DNA of 64,000 nucleotides from Terriglobales bacterium (GCA_025936825.1 JAICSO010000003.1:248001-312000), one strand, 5' to 3'. Shown: positions 9,319-17,637, numbered from the stretch's first letter. A program made the numbers and translations. Notes: a model not told the origin generated them from the letters alone.

Positions 9319-10224
9319 TTGTTGCAAAACTCAGAACGATCCTCCGACTTACCTTTGTTCAGCATTCGCAAAATCAGCCGCAGGAAATTTCTATACACGG
9401 GGGCCGTGATAGCGGCCGGCGGAGTGCTTTCGGCCGACGGCTTCGCCGAATCTAACGACCCCCATATCGTTCGGCGCGAGATACCGCTTAAGCGCCTGCC
9501 CCGTTCCTTTGACGGTTTTACCATTGCCCACTTGAGCGACTTCCATTACGAGCACCGCTTTTCAGCGATCCCAATCCAAAAATCTGTTGAGATGGTGAAT
9601 GGGGCGCGGCCCAATCTCATTGTGCTCACCGGTGATTTTGTGACTGTTCCAATTTTCGAACGGCAGCGTTTCCTGCGGAAGTCGGCTGAAACCGCCATTC
9701 CATGCGCTGCACTCCTAGGTCAGTTGCAAGCACCGAAATACGCCATTATGGGCAATCACGACGCAACCGCGAATCCGCCGCTGATTATTCGAGCACTTGA
9801 AGAGCACGGCATTCCTGTGCTTCGCAATCGGTGTGTTCCAATCGAGCACGGTGATGCGCGCATTTGGCTGGCAGGTATAGATGACCTGCTGCGCGGGACG
9901 CCTCGTATGGACCAGACGTTGCAAGGGATCCCGCCCGACGAAACAACGATCCTTCTGGCACACGAACCCGATTTCGCGGATGAAGCGGCGAACTATCCCG
10001 TTGACCTGCAATTGTCAGGGCACTCCCACGGCGGTCAAATCTGGATTCCAGGTATCGGCGCGCCCTGGTTGCCGCCCATGTCTCGCAGATACCCGCGTGG
10101 CCTCTACCGTGTGAAGGACCTGACGCTTTACACGAACATGGGCGTTGGCACGATTCGTGCGCCCATTCGCTTGAACTGCCCGCCGGAAGTCACGTTGATA
10201 ACCCTGCGATCACAACAGGCGTGA
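9319..10224 (+). CDS. Tat-exported calcineurin-like metallophosphoesterase
   Basis: 301 residues. A twin-arginine signal ('ISRRKFLYTG' then a hydrophobic stretch ending near 'ADGFA') predicts export of the folded enzyme. The metallophosphoesterase motifs follow in order: 'LSDFHYEH', 'VLTGDFV', 'GNHDA' and 'SGHSHGGQ'. The arrangement resembles YkuE/LpxG-type enzymes that hydrolyse phosphoesters of lipids or UDP-sugar lipids at the membrane. The start is TTG (9319, or the adjacent TTG 9322); no Shine-Dalgarno is evident, which leaves the exact start uncertain. Confidence 0.85.
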   Translation: MLQNSERSSDLPLFSIRKISRRKFLYTGAVIAAGGVLSADGFAESNDPHIVRREIPLKRLPRSFDGFTIAHLSDFHYEHRFSAIPIQKSVEMVNGARPNLIVLTGDFVTVPIFERQRFLRKSAETAIPCAALLGQLQAPKYAIMGNHDATANPPLIIRALEEHGIPVLRNRCVPIEHGDARIWLAGIDDLLRGTPRMDQTLQGIPPDETTILLAHEPDFADEAANYPVDLQLSGHSHGGQIWIPGIGAPWLPPMSRRYPRGLYRVKDLTLYTNMGVGTIRAPIRLNCPPEVTLITLRSQQA

Positions 10225-10238
10225 CGGACTGCAGTGTC

Positions 10239-10280
10239 CACAGATCGTTGCTCCTCTGTGTCTTCCTTCGTGGAACTTCA
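10239..10280. repeat. Partial copy of the CCTTTGTG/CACAAAGG dispersed repeat
   Basis: This gap contains 'CCTCTGTGTCTTCCTTCGTGG' style spacing of CCTnnGTG units, the same theme as the complete inverted copies at 18047 and 26616. It lies between the convergent metallophosphoesterase and DUF1634 genes. Confidence 0.45.
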
Positions 10281-10305
10281 CGTCCTCTGTACTGAAGATT
10301 CTGAC

Positions 10306-10728
10306 TTACGCGATCAAGAAAGACCCAAACAGGCTGTACAGCAACACTGAAAGCACGATCAACGTGAACACGACATACATCCGGTCGCCTTCCAGCGCAA
10401 ACGCGAACACCGAGAAAACTACTCTCGCGATCGGAGTGGCAATGAGCAACAGCAGTCCCAGTTGCATGATTCCCATCGCCTGGCCCTGGAGCGCAGCGTC
10501 CAACACGCCGTGAACACCACGCAGTTGCTCGGGTTCTGCATGGAAAGTGCGATAGTCCACATGCGCTCGCGGATGTGCGCCCAGGTAAAGCACCGCCCCT
10601 GCAATCACCACGAGCGCCGCACTCAGCACACCGGCGCGCAGCAGTTGCGCCAGCACGATCTCGATACGCCGATCGAGCCACTCCTGCAGTTTGTCGCGAA
10701 GCAGCGCGGGATTGAGGTAATCATTCAT
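10306..10728 (-). CDS. DUF1634 family membrane protein
   Basis: 140 residues with three hydrophobic segments ('LLRAGVLSAALVVIAGAVLY', then the 'MGIMQLGLLLLIATPIARVV' region, then a C-terminal one). The 'RAGVLSAA...ATPIARVVFSVFAFA' layout is that of DUF1634. This family usually sits beside TauE-type exporters, as it does here: the ATG overlaps the stop of the TauE gene. The role is unknown, possibly an accessory subunit of the exporter. Confidence 0.82.
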   Translation of the reverse strand: MNDYLNPALLRDKLQEWLDRRIEIVLAQLLRAGVLSAALVVIAGAVLYLGAHPRAHVDYRTFHAEPEQLRGVHGVLDAALQGQAMGIMQLGLLLLIATPIARVVFSVFAFALEGDRMYVVFTLIVLSVLLYSLFGSFLIA

Positions 10729-11564
10729 CAGATGGTTCCTGTGATCCCCTTCAGCAGCATCTCGATTCCAAGCAGGACAATCACCACACTGAATACCAGG
10801 CGCAGGCTTTTGGTCTTGGTCTTCACCAGCACTCGCGTACCCATGAGTGACCCGACCAGCACGCCCAGCATCACGGGCATGGCCAATGCAGGATCGATGT
10901 AGCCGCGCGTGAGGTAAACGCCCGCGCTGGCGGCCGCGGTTACACCGATCATGAAATTGCTGGTGGTCGTCGAAACTTTGAACGGGATTCTCATCGCCTG
11001 GTCCATGGCAACCACTTTCAATGCGCCGGACCCAATACCTAGAAGTCCTGACAGCGCTCCCGCGCCAAACATGATTCCGAAGCCCCCGGGCACGTTGTAG
11101 ACGTTGTATTGGCGGAGCCCGCTTGTGTCCGGGAAACTGCTGTTCATCTTCAGCTTGGTGGCGAGTGGGTCAGGCGGTTGCTCCTCGGCTGTCCTCGGCC
11201 TGATATTTCGGGCGACGTAAGCCGAATACAGCAGCACCACACCGAATATCACGGCGATGCCGCGGGCAGGCACGTGGGCCGTCAGGAACGCTCCCAGCAA
11301 TGCGCCGAAGGTGGTCGCAATTTCCAGGAACATCCCAATGCGGATATTTGAGAACCCTTCTTTGACGTACGCCGCTGCGGATCCCGAGGACGTTGCAATC
11401 ACCGATACCAGCGATGCCCCGATCGCGTAGTGCAGGTCAACTTTGAAGAAAATGGTGAGCAGCGGAACCAGAACTACACCACCGCCCAGGCCGGTCAGTG
11501 CGCCCAGGAAGCCTGCAGCTAGCGATCCGGCCCAGACCAGAAATGTGAATTCCGCAACGTTCAC
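10728..11564 (-). CDS. TauE/SafE family anion exporter
   Basis: 278 residues, about seven or eight hydrophobic segments in two related halves. Family signatures are 'GFLGALTGLGGGVVLVPLL' near the N-terminus and 'GLLGIGSGALKVVAMDQ' in the second half. Members move sulfite, sulfoacetate or other organosulfur anions across the inner membrane. The ATGA overlap with DUF1634 downstream suggests a two-gene operon. The transported anion cannot be told from sequence. Confidence 0.85.
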   Translation of the reverse strand: MNVAEFTFLVWAGSLAAGFLGALTGLGGGVVLVPLLTIFFKVDLHYAIGASLVSVIATSSGSAAAYVKEGFSNIRIGMFLEIATTFGALLGAFLTAHVPARGIAVIFGVVLLYSAYVARNIRPRTAEEQPPDPLATKLKMNSSFPDTSGLRQYNVYNVPGGFGIMFGAGALSGLLGIGSGALKVVAMDQAMRIPFKVSTTTSNFMIGVTAAASAGVYLTRGYIDPALAMPVMLGVLVGSLMGTRVLVKTKTKSLRLVFSVVIVLLGIEMLLKGITGTI

Positions 11565-11665
11565 CCTTCAGTCTGCCATAGTTCTCGGCGACCGGAGCGA
11601 CAGCTGCCCAGACGGACACTCGGGAGTTACTTCTCGACTGCCTGCCTACAGCTGAATCTAATGCT

Positions 11666-12220
11666 ATGACTCATGAGAAGTTGGTAACAGCAGCCGTGGC
11701 TTGGCTCCGCCGCTATGGCTGCGGAGTTGTCCTCTCGGAGCAGAGTTGCGCTAGCGGCGAAACGCCCGACGCTATCGGCTGGAAGCGTGCCTGCCACTCG
11801 GTCGTGGTCGAGTGCAAGATTTCGCGCGCCGACTTTCTCGCCGATCGCGACAAACCATTCCGCCTCAAACCTGGAAGGGGCATGGGATGTGAGCGCTTCT
11901 ACCTTGCGCCCGCAGGATTGGTCTCCGCGAACGAAGTTCCTGAAGGATGGGGCTTGCTCGAACTTCGCGGACGGGAAGTGCTGGTAGCCGTAGCAGCGTC
12001 AAAGAAGATGCGCACTGGAGTCGGTTTCCGCTACGAGATGAACCTCCTGCTCGCAAGCCTGCGACGCGTCGAAGTCAGGATCGAGCCGCAGTCGATCACC
12101 GACTTCCTGAAGTGGAAGAACCGCATGGCGGAATACAATCGGGGAACATTACCTGAGGGAATACTGCCGGCGAATGACGAGTCCAACGATTTCCTTGCCG
12201 CAGCCGTAGACGGAGATTAG
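11666..12220 (+). CDS. Unknown protein with a PD-(D/E)XK nuclease-like core
   Basis: 184 residues, not recognised as a named family. The N-terminal part has an alpha helix then 'GETPDAIGWK' (Asp35) followed by a hydrophobic strand 'SVVVECKIS' (Glu49-x-Lys51). The spacing Asp-(13)-Glu-x-Lys fits the catalytic core of PD-(D/E)XK enzymes such as Holliday resolvases and MmcB-like proteins. The following 'RADFLADRDKPFRLKPGRG' is basic and could touch DNA. The C-terminal 40 residues are acidic. The fold assignment is inference from the motif; no restriction or modification partner lies nearby. Confidence 0.6.
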   Translation: MTHEKLVTAAVAWLRRYGCGVVLSEQSCASGETPDAIGWKRACHSVVVECKISRADFLADRDKPFRLKPGRGMGCERFYLAPAGLVSANEVPEGWGLLELRGREVLVAVAASKKMRTGVGFRYEMNLLLASLRRVEVRIEPQSITDFLKWKNRMAEYNRGTLPEGILPANDESNDFLAAAVDGD

Positions 12221-12224
12221 GTTC

Positions 12225-13127
12225 TTGGCCCTGCTTAATGCTCAAATGCTTCGTGTTTTCTTCCTCGTCTCGCTGATCTCAGCGTTCGGACCGGTTCGCG
12301 TCTTCGGACAGTACAGCAAGACCGACTGTGCCTCCTGCAAAGTTTGGAATGCGCCGCAGGAGCCCTTCAAAATTCATGGCAACGCCTATTACGTCGGCAC
12401 GCACGGGCTGAGTTCGATCCTGATTACTTCGCCTTCAGGGCACATCCTCATCGACGGCGCGCTACCCGAATCGGCAGAGCAGATTCGCGATCACATTCGC
12501 GCCCTGGGCTTTCGGATTGAAGACGTGAAGCTCATTGTGAACTCACACGTTCATTTCGATCACGCAGGCGGAATTGCACAGTTGCAGCGCTGGAGTCATG
12601 CGCGTGTTGCAGCGAGTCCGGCAAGCGCACCGGTTCTGAGCAAGGGCGGGGTCGGGAAGGATGATCCGCAGTACGGGATTCTTCCTTCAATCGCGAGGAT
12701 TAAACACGTTGAGCACTTCCAGGACGGCGACGTTCTGCATGTCGGCAATCTCGAGATCACTGCGCATCTCACGCCCGGACACACTCCCGGCGGGACAAGC
12801 TGGACGTGGAAATCCTGCGAAGGGTCTCAGTGTTTCAACATGGTTTACGCCGACAGCCTGACTGCGGTCTCCGCGCCCGACTACAAGTTCACCGGACACC
12901 CGGATCTGCTGACGGGTTTTGAGAAGAGCTTCGCGTTCCTCGAAGGTATACCATGCGACATCCTGATCACCACGCATCCGGACATTTCTGGATTGTGGGA
13001 TCGGCTGGAGCGGCGAAAGCAAGGGGTGAAACCCGATCCGATGGTCGATTCTTCCGCGTGCCGGATCTTAGCGGGCAACGCTCGGCAACAGCTGCAAAAG
13101 CGAATCCAGTCGGAAAGCCAACATTGA
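12225..13127 (+). CDS. Subclass B3-like metallo-beta-lactamase
   Basis: 300 residues. A signal peptide (hydrophobic residues about 9-28) predicts periplasmic location. The zinc site is complete for subclass B3: 'NSHVHFDHAGG' (His108, His110, Asp112, His113), 'TPGHTPGG' (His186) and 'TTHPD' (His251). Additional B3-like traits are 'SSILITSPSGHILIDGA' and a long C-terminal helix region. B3 enzymes hydrolyse most beta-lactams, carbapenems included, though some members act on other lactones. I kept the TTG start because GGAG lies 9 bases upstream; an ATG at 12246 would still keep the signal peptide. It follows the PD-(D/E)XK-like gene by four bases. Confidence 0.85.
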   Translation: MALLNAQMLRVFFLVSLISAFGPVRVFGQYSKTDCASCKVWNAPQEPFKIHGNAYYVGTHGLSSILITSPSGHILIDGALPESAEQIRDHIRALGFRIEDVKLIVNSHVHFDHAGGIAQLQRWSHARVAASPASAPVLSKGGVGKDDPQYGILPSIARIKHVEHFQDGDVLHVGNLEITAHLTPGHTPGGTSWTWKSCEGSQCFNMVYADSLTAVSAPDYKFTGHPDLLTGFEKSFAFLEGIPCDILITTHPDISGLWDRLERRKQGVKPDPMVDSSACRILAGNARQQLQKRIQSESQH

Positions 13128-13186
13128 TTTATCTTTGCGTCTTGCGGTCTTTGCGGTTAAACGGTTCTGGGTTGCTCGAAGCACGC

Positions 13187-13786
13187 TTACAACTCCCGCC
13201 GGCCTTCCATCGCCTTCAGCATCGTGACTTCATCGGCGTATTCGATATCGCTGCCGGCTGGGATGCCGGTGGCGATGCGCGTAACCTTGAGTCCGGCACG
13301 GCGAAGCTGGCCTGAGAGATAAGTCGCTGTCGCTTCGCCTTCCACGGTGGGATTGGTGGCAAGAATGATCTCGTCTGCCTGACCATCTTCCACGCGCTTC
13401 ATCAAATTGGAAATCCGCAACTGCTCCGGTCCAACGCCGTGAATCGGCGAAATCGATCCGTGCAGCACGTGATAAACGCCGTTGTAGTGCCGCGTCTTTT
13501 CCACCGCAGCAATATTGGTCGGTTCCTCGACCACGCAAATGAGCCGCTGATTTCGCGTAGGACTTGAGCAGTACACGCACGGGTCAATATCCGTGATGTT
13601 GTTGCACACCGAGCACAGGCGCAGGCTGGCCTTTACGTCCTGAATGGCGAGGGCGAGCGCGTTGGCGTCATCCTCGCTGGAGCGAAGAATATGGAATGCC
13701 AGCCGCTGCGCCGACTTGCTGCCGACGCCGGGAAGTTTTTTGAGCTCGTCAATCAGACGAGCCATGGGTTCAGCGAAACGAGACAT
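13187..13786 (-). CDS. recR: Recombination protein RecR
   Basis: 199 residues, the normal size. The N-terminal helix-hairpin-helix is seen in 'LIDELKKLPGVGSKSAQRLA', the four-cysteine zinc finger in 'CSVCNNITDIDPCVYCSS', and the Toprim domain in 'ICVVEEPTNIAAVEKT' and 'EIILATNPTVEGEATATYL'. With RecF/RecO it loads RecA at gaps. It is the last gene of the conserved dnaX-ybaB-recR order. Confidence 0.96.
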   Translation of the reverse strand: MSRFAEPMARLIDELKKLPGVGSKSAQRLAFHILRSSEDDANALALAIQDVKASLRLCSVCNNITDIDPCVYCSSPTRNQRLICVVEEPTNIAAVEKTRHYNGVYHVLHGSISPIHGVGPEQLRISNLMKRVEDGQADEIILATNPTVEGEATATYLSGQLRRAGLKVTRIATGIPAGSDIEYADEVTMLKAMEGRREL

Positions 13787-13789
13787 GGA

Positions 13790-13890
13790 ATTGAATCATT
13801 GAGAGATTGAATCATTGAAGAAGAGGGGCCGAAGCGGAGGCGTGGTTTTGGCAATGATTCAATGTTTCAATGATTCAATCATTAAATTCC
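13790..13890. repeat. Inverted TTGAATCA repeat, short copy
   Basis: A left arm of degenerate 8-base units (TTGAATCA, 13791-13819), a GC-rich spacer containing GGTTTTG, and a right arm of TGATTCAA units (13853-13881) can fold into a long hairpin. The right arm reaches the stop codon of ybaB. It separates ybaB from recR within the operon. Related copies are at 29594 and 38126. Confidence 0.85.
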
Positions 13891-14181
13891 AGGCAGCCCT
13901 CCGAACATCCCGCCCATTGCGGACTTCATGCTGTCATCCACTTTTTGCGAAGCACCGTTGAAGGCAGCTGTGATCAGGTCTTGAAGCATTTCCATGTCGC
14001 CGGACTTGACGGCTTCGGGATCGATCTTGATGCTCAGGACTTGCTTGCGACCGTCCATCTTTACGGTGACGCTGCCGCCGCCGGACGAACTCTCGACCAC
14101 GGTCTCCTGCATCTTCTTCTGTAGCAGTTCATACTGCTGCTTCGCCTTCGACATCAACTCTTGAATGTTGAATCCGCCCAT
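13882..14181 (-). CDS. ybaB: YbaB/EbfC nucleoid-associated protein
   Basis: 99 residues. Typical features are the N-terminal 'NIQELMSKAKQQYELLQKKM' helix, the central 'GSVTVKMDGRKQVLSIKID' strands, 'VKSGDMEMLQDLITAAFN' and a C-terminal Gly/Met-rich tail. The dimer binds DNA in the nucleoid. The position between dnaX and recR is conserved across bacteria. Confidence 0.95.
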   Translation of the reverse strand: MGGFNIQELMSKAKQQYELLQKKMQETVVESSSGGGSVTVKMDGRKQVLSIKIDPEAVKSGDMEMLQDLITAAFNGASQKVDDSMKSAMGGMFGGLPGI

Positions 14182-14189
14182 AGGACCTC

Positions 14190-14256
14190 AGTTGCTGGTT
14201 TCGAGTTTCAAGTTTCAAGCGCTGGGGTGTTTCAGGAAACTCGAAACTGGAAACTA
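14190..14256. repeat. Inverted heptamer repeat (GTTTCAA / GAAACTs arms)
   Basis: The left arm has three 7-base units of the form GTTTCRA, the right arm three units of the form GAAACTN, separated by about 20 bases. The arms are complementary, so the dnaX-ybaB gap can form a hairpin. Confidence 0.75.
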
Positions 14257-14259
14257 TGC

Positions 14260-16059
14260 TTACTTTTTCTGCTTGTAATCAATCACCGTTCGGATCTCGG
14301 CGCCGAACTTTTCCATCATGCGTTGGACCACCGGTTCCTGTTCGGCGCGTCCACGCGGGCTGCCATTCGATCCCGACGATGCGGGACGGGACGTACCGGT
14401 TTGCGGTGCCCCGCCGGGTAAAACCTGCAGTTTCGCTGGACGCCCCAGCGCTCCGCTCGCTGCGGCCGTCACGACCTTCCGTCCTTCATTACTGACAGAC
14501 ATATCGATCAATGCCGCGGATGCAGCCACTTTGATGATCAGCTCATTTCCGTTGATCGCCCACTCGCCCGCACCGAGCATCGACGACAGCATGCTCAAGC
14601 CGGCCGACTCGACCGCATTCAAAACTGCGGTGCGCACAACGTCTACGTTCGCTGATGCCGGTTTGACCTCTGGCTGTCGCGCCGGTTCGGGTTCACGCGC
14701 AACCGCCGGCGCTGCCGATCCCATGACGATCGGAGGGCTGATGGGAGTCGGAGCAGGCCGCGGACTGGCGCTCGGAGATTCGGGAACTGCTTCCATCCGT
14801 GGAGTACCTTTACGCGCCGTGTCCGCGGCGAAGGGCGATACGAACGGTCGTGCCGCCGATCCAGTCTCCGTTTTCTTTGGTTCCGGCGCGATCGACAGCT
14901 TTCTCTCCTGCGTTCCCGCCTTTGCAGGTTCCACGCCGCTCAGCAACTGCTCGATTGGCAGCAAGCGCTGCGCGTGCGCCATCTTGAGCAGGCCGAGTTC
15001 AAGGTGAAAGCGCTGCTCCTGCCGATATCCCAACTCGGCGTGCGTCCGCAGCATTATCTGCAAATGGCGTGCCAGGTCTTCTTCGGAAAACAGCTCCGCC
15101 ACCCGCGCCACGCGATTGCGTTCATCGGACGAAATTTGCAGCAGGAAACTGTCGCCACCGGCTACTTTCGCAACGATCGCGTTGCGCAGAAATCTCACCA
15201 ACTGCTTAGCAAAGTGAACGGGATTTTGTCCCTCGCTGAGCAGTCGGTCGGTAGTGCGCAGGATCTCGTCGCTGGCGCTGCGGGACACCGACTGCATAAT
15301 CTCTTCCAGAATTCCAGAAGAGGCCACGCCGATCAGCTGCCGCACGGACTCCGCCGAAAGCTTGCCTTCGCTCGATGCAATCGCCTGGTCCTGCAGCGAT
15401 AATGCATCGCGCATCGATCCATCGCCGGCTTCGGCCAGCAGTGCGAGTGCTTCATCTTCGGCGGAAATATTTTCTCTTCCGCAAAGGTCCTTCAGTTGAT
15501 CGACAATCTGGTCGAACTTCACAGCGCGAAAACTGAAATGCTGGCAGCGCGAGCGGATGGTCTGCGGGATATCTTCCGGCTGAGTTGTCGCCAGCATGAA
15601 CACGACATGGCCGGGCGGCTCTTCCAGCGTCTTCAGTAAGGCGTTGAAGGCGGCGTCCGTGATCTGGTGGGCTTCGTCGAGGATATAAATCTTGAACCGA
15701 TCGCGTGCGGGTCGATACCGCGCGGCTTCGCGCAACTCGCGAATTTCATCGATTCCACGGTTGGTGGCGGCGTCGATCTCGATCACGTCGACAGAGTTTC
15801 CGGCGCGAATCTCGATGCAAGAATCGCACACTCCGCAAGGTTCCGAAACTGGCTGCTCCGACGAGCGGCAATTCAACGCCATCGCCAGAATGCGAGCCAC
15901 CGTGGTCTTTCCAATCCCGCGATGACCGCTGAAAATATAGCCGTGAGCGATCCTCCCCTGCTCGATGGCGTTCTTGAGCGTGCGGGTAACGTGCTCCTGC
16001 CCGATGACTTCAGAGAACTTCTGCGGACGGTATTTTCGGGCGAGAACCTGGTAGCTCAT
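14260..16059 (-). CDS. dnaX: DNA polymerase III subunits gamma/tau
   Basis: 599 residues. The clamp-loader ATPase region has Walker A 'SGHRGIGKTTVA' (about 45-52), the four-Cys zinc module (Cys64, 75, 78, 81), Walker B with 'ILDEAHQ' and sensor 'TIRSRCQHFSF'. A proline/alanine-rich linker (about 380-470) leads to a C-terminal tau-like domain. DnaX assembles the clamp loader and tethers polymerase cores. I see no A-rich slippery heptamer that would make a separate gamma product. It is the first gene of the dnaX-ybaB-recR operon. Confidence 0.95.
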   Translation of the reverse strand: MSYQVLARKYRPQKFSEVIGQEHVTRTLKNAIEQGRIAHGYIFSGHRGIGKTTVARILAMALNCRSSEQPVSEPCGVCDSCIEIRAGNSVDVIEIDAATNRGIDEIRELREAARYRPARDRFKIYILDEAHQITDAAFNALLKTLEEPPGHVVFMLATTQPEDIPQTIRSRCQHFSFRAVKFDQIVDQLKDLCGRENISAEDEALALLAEAGDGSMRDALSLQDQAIASSEGKLSAESVRQLIGVASSGILEEIMQSVSRSASDEILRTTDRLLSEGQNPVHFAKQLVRFLRNAIVAKVAGGDSFLLQISSDERNRVARVAELFSEEDLARHLQIMLRTHAELGYRQEQRFHLELGLLKMAHAQRLLPIEQLLSGVEPAKAGTQERKLSIAPEPKKTETGSAARPFVSPFAADTARKGTPRMEAVPESPSASPRPAPTPISPPIVMGSAAPAVAREPEPARQPEVKPASANVDVVRTAVLNAVESAGLSMLSSMLGAGEWAINGNELIIKVAASAALIDMSVSNEGRKVVTAAASGALGRPAKLQVLPGGAPQTGTSRPASSGSNGSPRGRAEQEPVVQRMMEKFGAEIRTVIDYKQKK

Positions 16060-16172
16060 GGCAGGCGAATCACATGATTATACGTGATGCTTGCCGACCA
16101 TTCTTCGGCTTGCGGGACGCGGTATTTGGGTTTACCCTTCTGCTGGCTGAGTTTGGGATTGAGGAGTTGGCT

Positions 16173-16532
16173 ATGCAACTGAAGATTGGTGTTCGCCGGC
16201 TGAATGATGGGATCATCGTTGTAGATTGCGCAGGGCGTCTGATTTTTGGCGACGAAACGGCCGCGTTGCGCGACCAGGTGCGCGCGCTCATCCAGGACGG
16301 AAGTCAGATTGTCCTGAACCTTGCCGATGTCACGTACATCGATTCCGGCGGGTTGGGGACGCTGGTGGCTCTTTACACGACCGCGCGCAACGCCGGTGGC
16401 GCGATCAAACTGGCACGACTCACGCAACGGGTGGGCGATCTGCTGCAGGTCACCAAGTTGCTCACCGTTTTCGAGGTTTACAACAGCGAGGAAGAAGCGG
16501 TGCAGTCTTACCGCAAGGGAGCTGCAGCGTAA
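16173..16532 (+). CDS. STAS-domain anti-sigma factor antagonist-like protein
   Basis: 119 residues forming one STAS domain: beta strand 'IIVVDCAGRLIF', then 'IVLNLADVTYIDSGGLGTLV', where the Ser following Asp is the usual phosphorylation site of SpoIIAA/RsbV proteins. It ends with 'LLQVTKLLTVFEVYNSEEEA'. It should bind a kinase/anti-sigma factor, but none is adjacent. I chose ATG 16173 because GAGGAG is 6 bases upstream; the open frame extends to 16074 without similarity. The stop codon nearly touches the start of the next gene. Confidence 0.85.
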   Translation: MQLKIGVRRLNDGIIVVDCAGRLIFGDETAALRDQVRALIQDGSQIVLNLADVTYIDSGGLGTLVALYTTARNAGGAIKLARLTQRVGDLLQVTKLLTVFEVYNSEEEAVQSYRKGAAA

Positions 16533-16534
16533 GT

Positions 16535-16861
16535 TTGCCCGCCCGTAAGCAGCTTTCTGCCGAGACCCGCATTTGTTCGGCGATTCTGCAGATCCCTCGC
16601 GGGAAGGTCTCTACCTACGGCGCGATTGCCAAGGCTGCCGGCCTTCCCGGACATGCTCGCCAAGTCGCAAAAGTCCTGCGGGGAGCCTATGGACTGCCTT
16701 GGCAGCGCGTGCTCGGCTCCGGCGGCGAAATCAAGCTGCGGGGGGACTCCGCCCTCGAACAACGGTTTCGGCTGGAGAGTGAAGGTGTGCGTTTTCGTGG
16801 CCGGAAAGTGGATATGAAGGCGCACGAGCACAAGTTCGAAAAACCAGGTGCCAGGCGCTAG
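16535..16861 (+). CDS. Alkyltransferase-like protein (MGMT homologue without catalytic Cys)
   Basis: About 108 residues. 'IPRGKVSTYGAIAKAAG' and 'HARQVAKVLRG' (Arg42, the nucleotide-flipping arginine) match the DNA-binding domain of O6-alkylguanine transferases. The active-site PCHR motif reads 'LPWQRV': the Cys is replaced by Trp56. This is the mark of ATL proteins, which bind alkylated bases and recruit nucleotide excision repair instead of removing the alkyl group. The start is TTG 16535, just past the STAS stop, with a rather distant AAGGGAG; the exact start is uncertain. Confidence 0.85.
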   Translation: MPARKQLSAETRICSAILQIPRGKVSTYGAIAKAAGLPGHARQVAKVLRGAYGLPWQRVLGSGGEIKLRGDSALEQRFRLESEGVRFRGRKVDMKAHEHKFEKPGARR

Positions 16862-16966
16862 GTTTCAGGTCTCAGCGAACAATGATGCCCGCTGAACCTG
16901 AAACCTGAAACCTGAAACCTGTCTCACCTGAAACCTGAAACCTGAAACCTGTCTCACCTCTGACTC
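16850..16966. repeat. Heptamer repeats (CAGGTTT left arm, GAAACCT right array)
   Basis: The left side has degenerate 7-base units (CAGGTNN, 16850-16885), starting within the last codons of the ATL gene. After a spacer of about 16 bases comes an array of GAAACCT units in two blocks, each closed by 'GTCTCACC'. The arms are complementary. It lies between the convergent ATL and DinB genes. Confidence 0.8.
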
Positions 16967-17502
16967 GCTTCTCCCGCCTGCACTTTCTTATTAAACTCCG
17001 CTGACTTGTTCCGCGGTACCGACAGCGATTTCCATCCGCTCGCATTCAGGTGCTTGGCGAGAAAGACAATCTGTCCCACGTGATACGAGTAGTGCGCGAT
17101 CTGGCGGTTGATGGCCTGCATTACCGAGTGCGGCTCGCCGCGAATAGTCACCGTGCGCCCCAAGTCGGAATCGGAAAGCGGTTCCAGCGCGGAGAACACG
17201 CAATTCCAGCCATCGTTCCACACTCTGAGCAACTCGGTGCGGGTAGAAGGCGGATGTTCAAATTCGGTGTCGCGATTGCGGTCGGGCTTCTCGCCGTCGC
17301 TGGTGAGGAAGTCGGTCCAGCGCGAACGCATGTTGCCCGCAATATGCTTCACGATGATGGCGATCGAGTTCATCTCCGGATCGAGCGCTGCAAACAACTG
17401 CTCGTCTGACAGCTGATCCATCGCGCCTTCGCCGAGCTTCTTGTAGTAGCGAAAGAGCGACAACGAGTCTTCGACGTAAGAAGTTGAAAATTTGTGTGCC
17501 AT
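16954..17502 (-). CDS. DinB/DUF1572-type four-helix protein
   Basis: 182 residues. The metal-binding histidines of the DinB-like fold are visible as 'IIVKHIAGNM' and 'QIAHYSYHVGQIVFLAKH'. These proteins (DUF1572/YfiT-like) bind a metal, often act with thiol cofactors, and are frequent in Acidobacteriota; the reaction here is unknown. I chose ATG 17502. The longer open frame upstream is only translation of the GACGCCT tandem array ('RRQASGV' repeated) and is not part of the gene. Confidence 0.8.
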   Translation of the reverse strand: MAHKFSTSYVEDSLSLFRYYKKLGEGAMDQLSDEQLFAALDPEMNSIAIIVKHIAGNMRSRWTDFLTSDGEKPDRNRDTEFEHPPSTRTELLRVWNDGWNCVFSALEPLSDSDLGRTVTIRGEPHSVMQAINRQIAHYSYHVGQIVFLAKHLNASGWKSLSVPRNKSAEFNKKVQAGEASQR

Positions 17503-17553
17503 GAATCTCCGGGCGGCTTGACTTGTGTATGTGTGTTGGGTTTTCTTTTCGCT

Positions 17554-17637
17554 GACGCCTGACGCCTGACGCCTGACGCCTGACGCCTGACGCCTGACGC
17601 CTGACGCCTGACGCCTGACGCCTGACGCCTGACGCCT
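17554..17637. repeat. Perfect GACGCCT tandem array, 12 copies
   Basis: Twelve exact copies of a 7-base unit cover 84 bases between the DinB gene and the AhpD-like gene. The last unit overlaps the TAG stop of the AhpD-like gene (17636-17638). No opposing arm is seen, unlike most repeats of this window. Because the copies are identical, the number is likely to vary between strains. Confidence 0.95.

Noticed and set aside
14318-15007. 229-codon plus-strand frame opposite dnaX
   Set aside because: Lies over the proline-rich linker of DnaX, where long shadows are expected.
14260-16059. Programmed frameshift in dnaX
   Set aside because: No A-rich slippery heptamer followed by a stable hairpin was seen.
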